A DNA stretch of 64,000 bases, taken from NCBI GenBank assembly GCA_932521035.1, contig OW051497.1, positions 7,440,001-7,504,000 on the forward strand. The letters run 5' to 3'. The translations under genes and the position numbers were made by a program. The DNA comes from Oscheius dolichura (taxonomy: Eukaryota; Nematoda; Chromadorea; Rhabditida; Rhabditidae). The notes below the pieces were generated by a model that had not been told where the DNA came from, did not search any database, and saw nothing but the letters and a program-made list of their open reading frames with translations. Below are positions 61,553-64,000 of the stretch, piece by piece (the stretch's first letter is position 1; each line of letters opens with the position of its first letter).

Positions 61553-62536
61553 ACGGCCTAATAATATTGCAAACTCTTTTTAACCCCGTTGAATATTTGT
61601 TGATAGGGAAAGTGTACGGTTGCCATGACTGGGTCACCTCATTTCTTTTTCTTTTTTTTTGACATTACACTATTTCTTTCCATGTGTTTCCCCTTCTCAT
61701 TGTACTTTCTTTCATTATTCGCAAAATACACACCACCCACGATCTATATATTTGCGTCTTTCCTTTAGTGGAGTATTCGACGTGTATAATAACTACTTGT
61801 AATTATATCCTTCTACCATTCCTACTCCTTCTTTTTCAAATGTCTCTAGCACGTCATAGATAAAACATTCTACCGTATTCCTCTTTTCATAGACAGACGA
61901 GAGCCACGCAATGTTCAAAACACTCCTGGGAACGGCTTCGGTTACACCTTTGTAGACGCCTCTTGGTCAGATATGATTCACTCCGGTTTGAATTTTTTTC
62001 CTCTTCTTGCCGACAGTCGATGGGAATGGGAACCTCTCGCGGTGTCCAAAGGTGACTCTTCTCTGGTTCGAGACACGCACAACGGCTGCCTATGCAAATA
62101 CGGTGCCACTGACGCGTTAAACGTTCATGTTTGAAGAGTTCAGCGTTAGCTTTGAAGCGTGTCTGTTAGCTTATCATTTCATATGCTTGACATCATTAGG
62201 CGGAAGGATAAAGTTTAAATTTCAAACGAATGCTAAGTCCCAGACAATTTATTATCCAATGTATAGGGCACATTTACAGACACAATAGAGATGCAAAGAA
62301 GAAGAAATCTAATAGGATTTGGATCACACAAATTGACTTAACTGATTCCCGGCAAATGAAAAGAATTTGTCATATGCAAAAATGACACACGTTGTTTTTT
62401 TTCTAAGTCTAGTAATTTATGCTTCTTATCGAGAAATTCCGCGCAATGGGCACCAGGAATGTAGATATGTCGCGGTTAAAAGCAAGAAAAAAGTGGCAGA
62501 AGAAATAAATTAAATAAATTAGAAGACTAGAGAGGA
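61553..62536. other. Convergent 3' interval
   Basis: About 1 kb between the stop of the nuclear receptor (plus) and the stop of nucleobindin (minus). It is AT-rich with no exon. It must hold both 3' UTRs. No structured RNA was recognised. Confidence 0.4.
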
Positions 62537-64000
62537 TTAGATTCCATAGGAAGGATCCTTGGGGATATCAACAATAGGAGCGTGGTGGACAGGCTGACCC
62601 TGGTTGACAACAGGCTGGGGAGGTTGTTGATGACCAGGTTGGACTTGTTGAGCCGGTTGGGCTGGTTGAATATGAACCGGGGGAGGCTGCTGGTGCTAAA
62701 GATGGATAATAATTAAAACGAAATGGAGAAGACCAAACCTGTTGAACTGGAGGAGGAGGTGGCGGCTGGTTGATGGAGTTTCCTTGAACGGGCGGCTGTT
62801 GTCCTGCAGGATGAGGTATAGGAGTCGTCGTTTCATAGGCATTCTTGCCCCATCCTGGATAGGACGATTTTTTACCCAGGGGCAATTTAGAAGTTAGAAA
62901 AGCATTCAGATGTAAATTCTACAGCAGAAGGTATTCCAGCATTCCCAAAACTGAAGAGGGCAGGAACCTACCCATTTCTTTAGCGTATTCCTCCTCGAAC
63001 ATCTTGAGCTCCTCGTCCGTGTAGACTGGCTGATTGCCGAGGTCCTTCCATCCCTCGTCCTTGTTAGGAGTCTGGGCTTCGGTATCTTGCATGAACTCTT
63101 GAAGAGAGATCAAGCGGTCGCCGTTCTTATCGATTTGGTTGGTGACGTGCTCTCTCATACGATACATTTCCTCCATTCTAAAGAAAACATAAACTGGAAC
63201 AAATTAATGTCGTACCGTTCTCGTGGGTCGTCATCGGGATTGGTGTCGTTGTACATCTTAGCCAGTTCCAATTGGAATAGAGCCTCGAGCTCGTCTTCAT
63301 TCCAGAAACCGTCTCCATTTAAATCGTGAAGAGCAAAGAAAGTCTTGGGGTTGAATTGGTCCTTCTCCATCTAAAAAAGTAGCTAATTGAAATAAAGAAT
63401 AGAGGTACTCACATTATCACTTTCAGACCAAACTTCTTCCAACTGGTCGCGGCTTCCGGGATGCTTCAGCTTCTCGTGCTCGTTGTGCCTCTTTTGGGCT
63501 TCTTCAGCTTCATGGAGGGCTTTTCGTCTCTCCTAAACATTTCAACTCATAGTTGTCAGTTAAATAATTTGCCTCTTCGTTCATCTGGGCAAGTTTATGG
63601 TCTTCCTCAGCCTTCTTTTTCATTTCATACTCTTTGAACTCCTCTTTCCGCTCCTTGTCAATTTCATTCATGTCCGCAACAGTCTATAATTTGGAAACTT
63701 TGAAAATACAAGTCATAAATCATACCTTTTGAATAAGCTTTCTCAAATCTTCCTTGTTGAACTTCTCCCATTGGTTAACGTCCAAGTGTTCGGGCATTTT
63801 AACGTTGTGAGCTCCACCATCAGCCTACAATCCTTTTATAAGGGAATATAACAAACTAGTAAATGTTAAATAAAGGAACAGAAATTACCTCAATTTGTTT
63901 CTCAATCTGAACTCTGAGCCTTTCAATTTCAACAAGTTTGGCCTGATGAAGTTTGTCAAAAACGTGATCACCGAGATCTTCTATGTGATCAGCAATATTG
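62537..64000 (-). CDS. NUCB1: Nucleobindin (NUCB), C-terminal part
   Basis: Minus-strand gene entering from the right edge; stop TAA at 62539-62537 after VDIPKDPSYGI. Nucleobindins are Golgi or secreted calcium-binding proteins that also bind DNA and G-alpha. Reading from the edge: HIEDLGDHVFDKLHQAKLVE, NQWEKFNKEDLRKLIQK, KKAEEDHKLAQMNEE (basic/leucine-rich coiled coil), HPGSRDQLEEVWSESDN, FNPKTFFALHDLNGDGFW (EF-hand 1), NEDELEALFQLELAKMY, REHVTNQIDKNGDRLISLQE (EF-hand 2), YTDEELKMFEEEYAKEMG. These match NUCB1/2 block by block, and both EF loops keep their acidic ligands. After that the usual leucine zipper is replaced by a Pro/Gln-rich tail (PPPPPPVQQV, QPVVNQGQP). The signal peptide lies beyond the window. 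Confidence 0.92.

Overview
The window reads as animal nuclear DNA, most likely from a nematode. The genes are densely split by very short introns (often 34-50 nt) with GT...TTTCAG borders. Several start codons lie within 0-6 nt of a TTTTCAG-type acceptor, as expected of spliced-leader trans-splicing. The UDP-glycosyltransferase has the nematode-style SKGT...AFGT strand. The species cannot be fixed; base composition is moderate and the TMPPE and E78-type receptor genes would fit a non-Caenorhabditis lineage. There are no bacterial features, CRISPR arrays or intact transposons. All gene models below were joined by eye across introns, so internal exon borders are approximate while start and stop codons are stated exactly.

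Left part (1-11,200): a partial TBC/RabGAP gene (SGSM3-like), a membrane metallophosphoesterase (TMPPE-like) and a TXNDC11-like ER thioredoxin-fold protein, all on the minus strand. TXNDC11 is divergent from an NFRKB-like (INO80G) DEUBAD protein on the plus strand. A mostly empty 3.5-kb stretch follows.

Centre (14,700-32,500), all plus strand: a complete GABA-B receptor subunit 1; a short M1-aminopeptidase-like protein that has lost every zinc and catalytic motif; a protein with two Neuralized (NHR) domains followed by a protein kinase domain, which I consider the most novel object here; and cysteine dioxygenase with two large introns.

Right-centre (32,500-45,800) is gene-poor: simple repeats, poly-C tracts, MITE-like inverted repeats, a tRNA-Arg-derived fragment, one small unassigned four-exon gene and one orphan terminal exon.

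Right part (45,800-64,000): a class A GPCR, a choline/ethanolamine phosphotransferase, a UDP-glycosyltransferase (minus), an E78-type nuclear receptor and, convergent with it, a nucleobindin gene running off the right edge.

The genes have unrelated housekeeping, signalling and metabolic roles and there is no sign of an operon. Themes of interest are loss of catalytic residues in familiar folds (M1 peptidase, TXNDC11) and domain replacement (a kinase where Neuralized proteins carry a RING).
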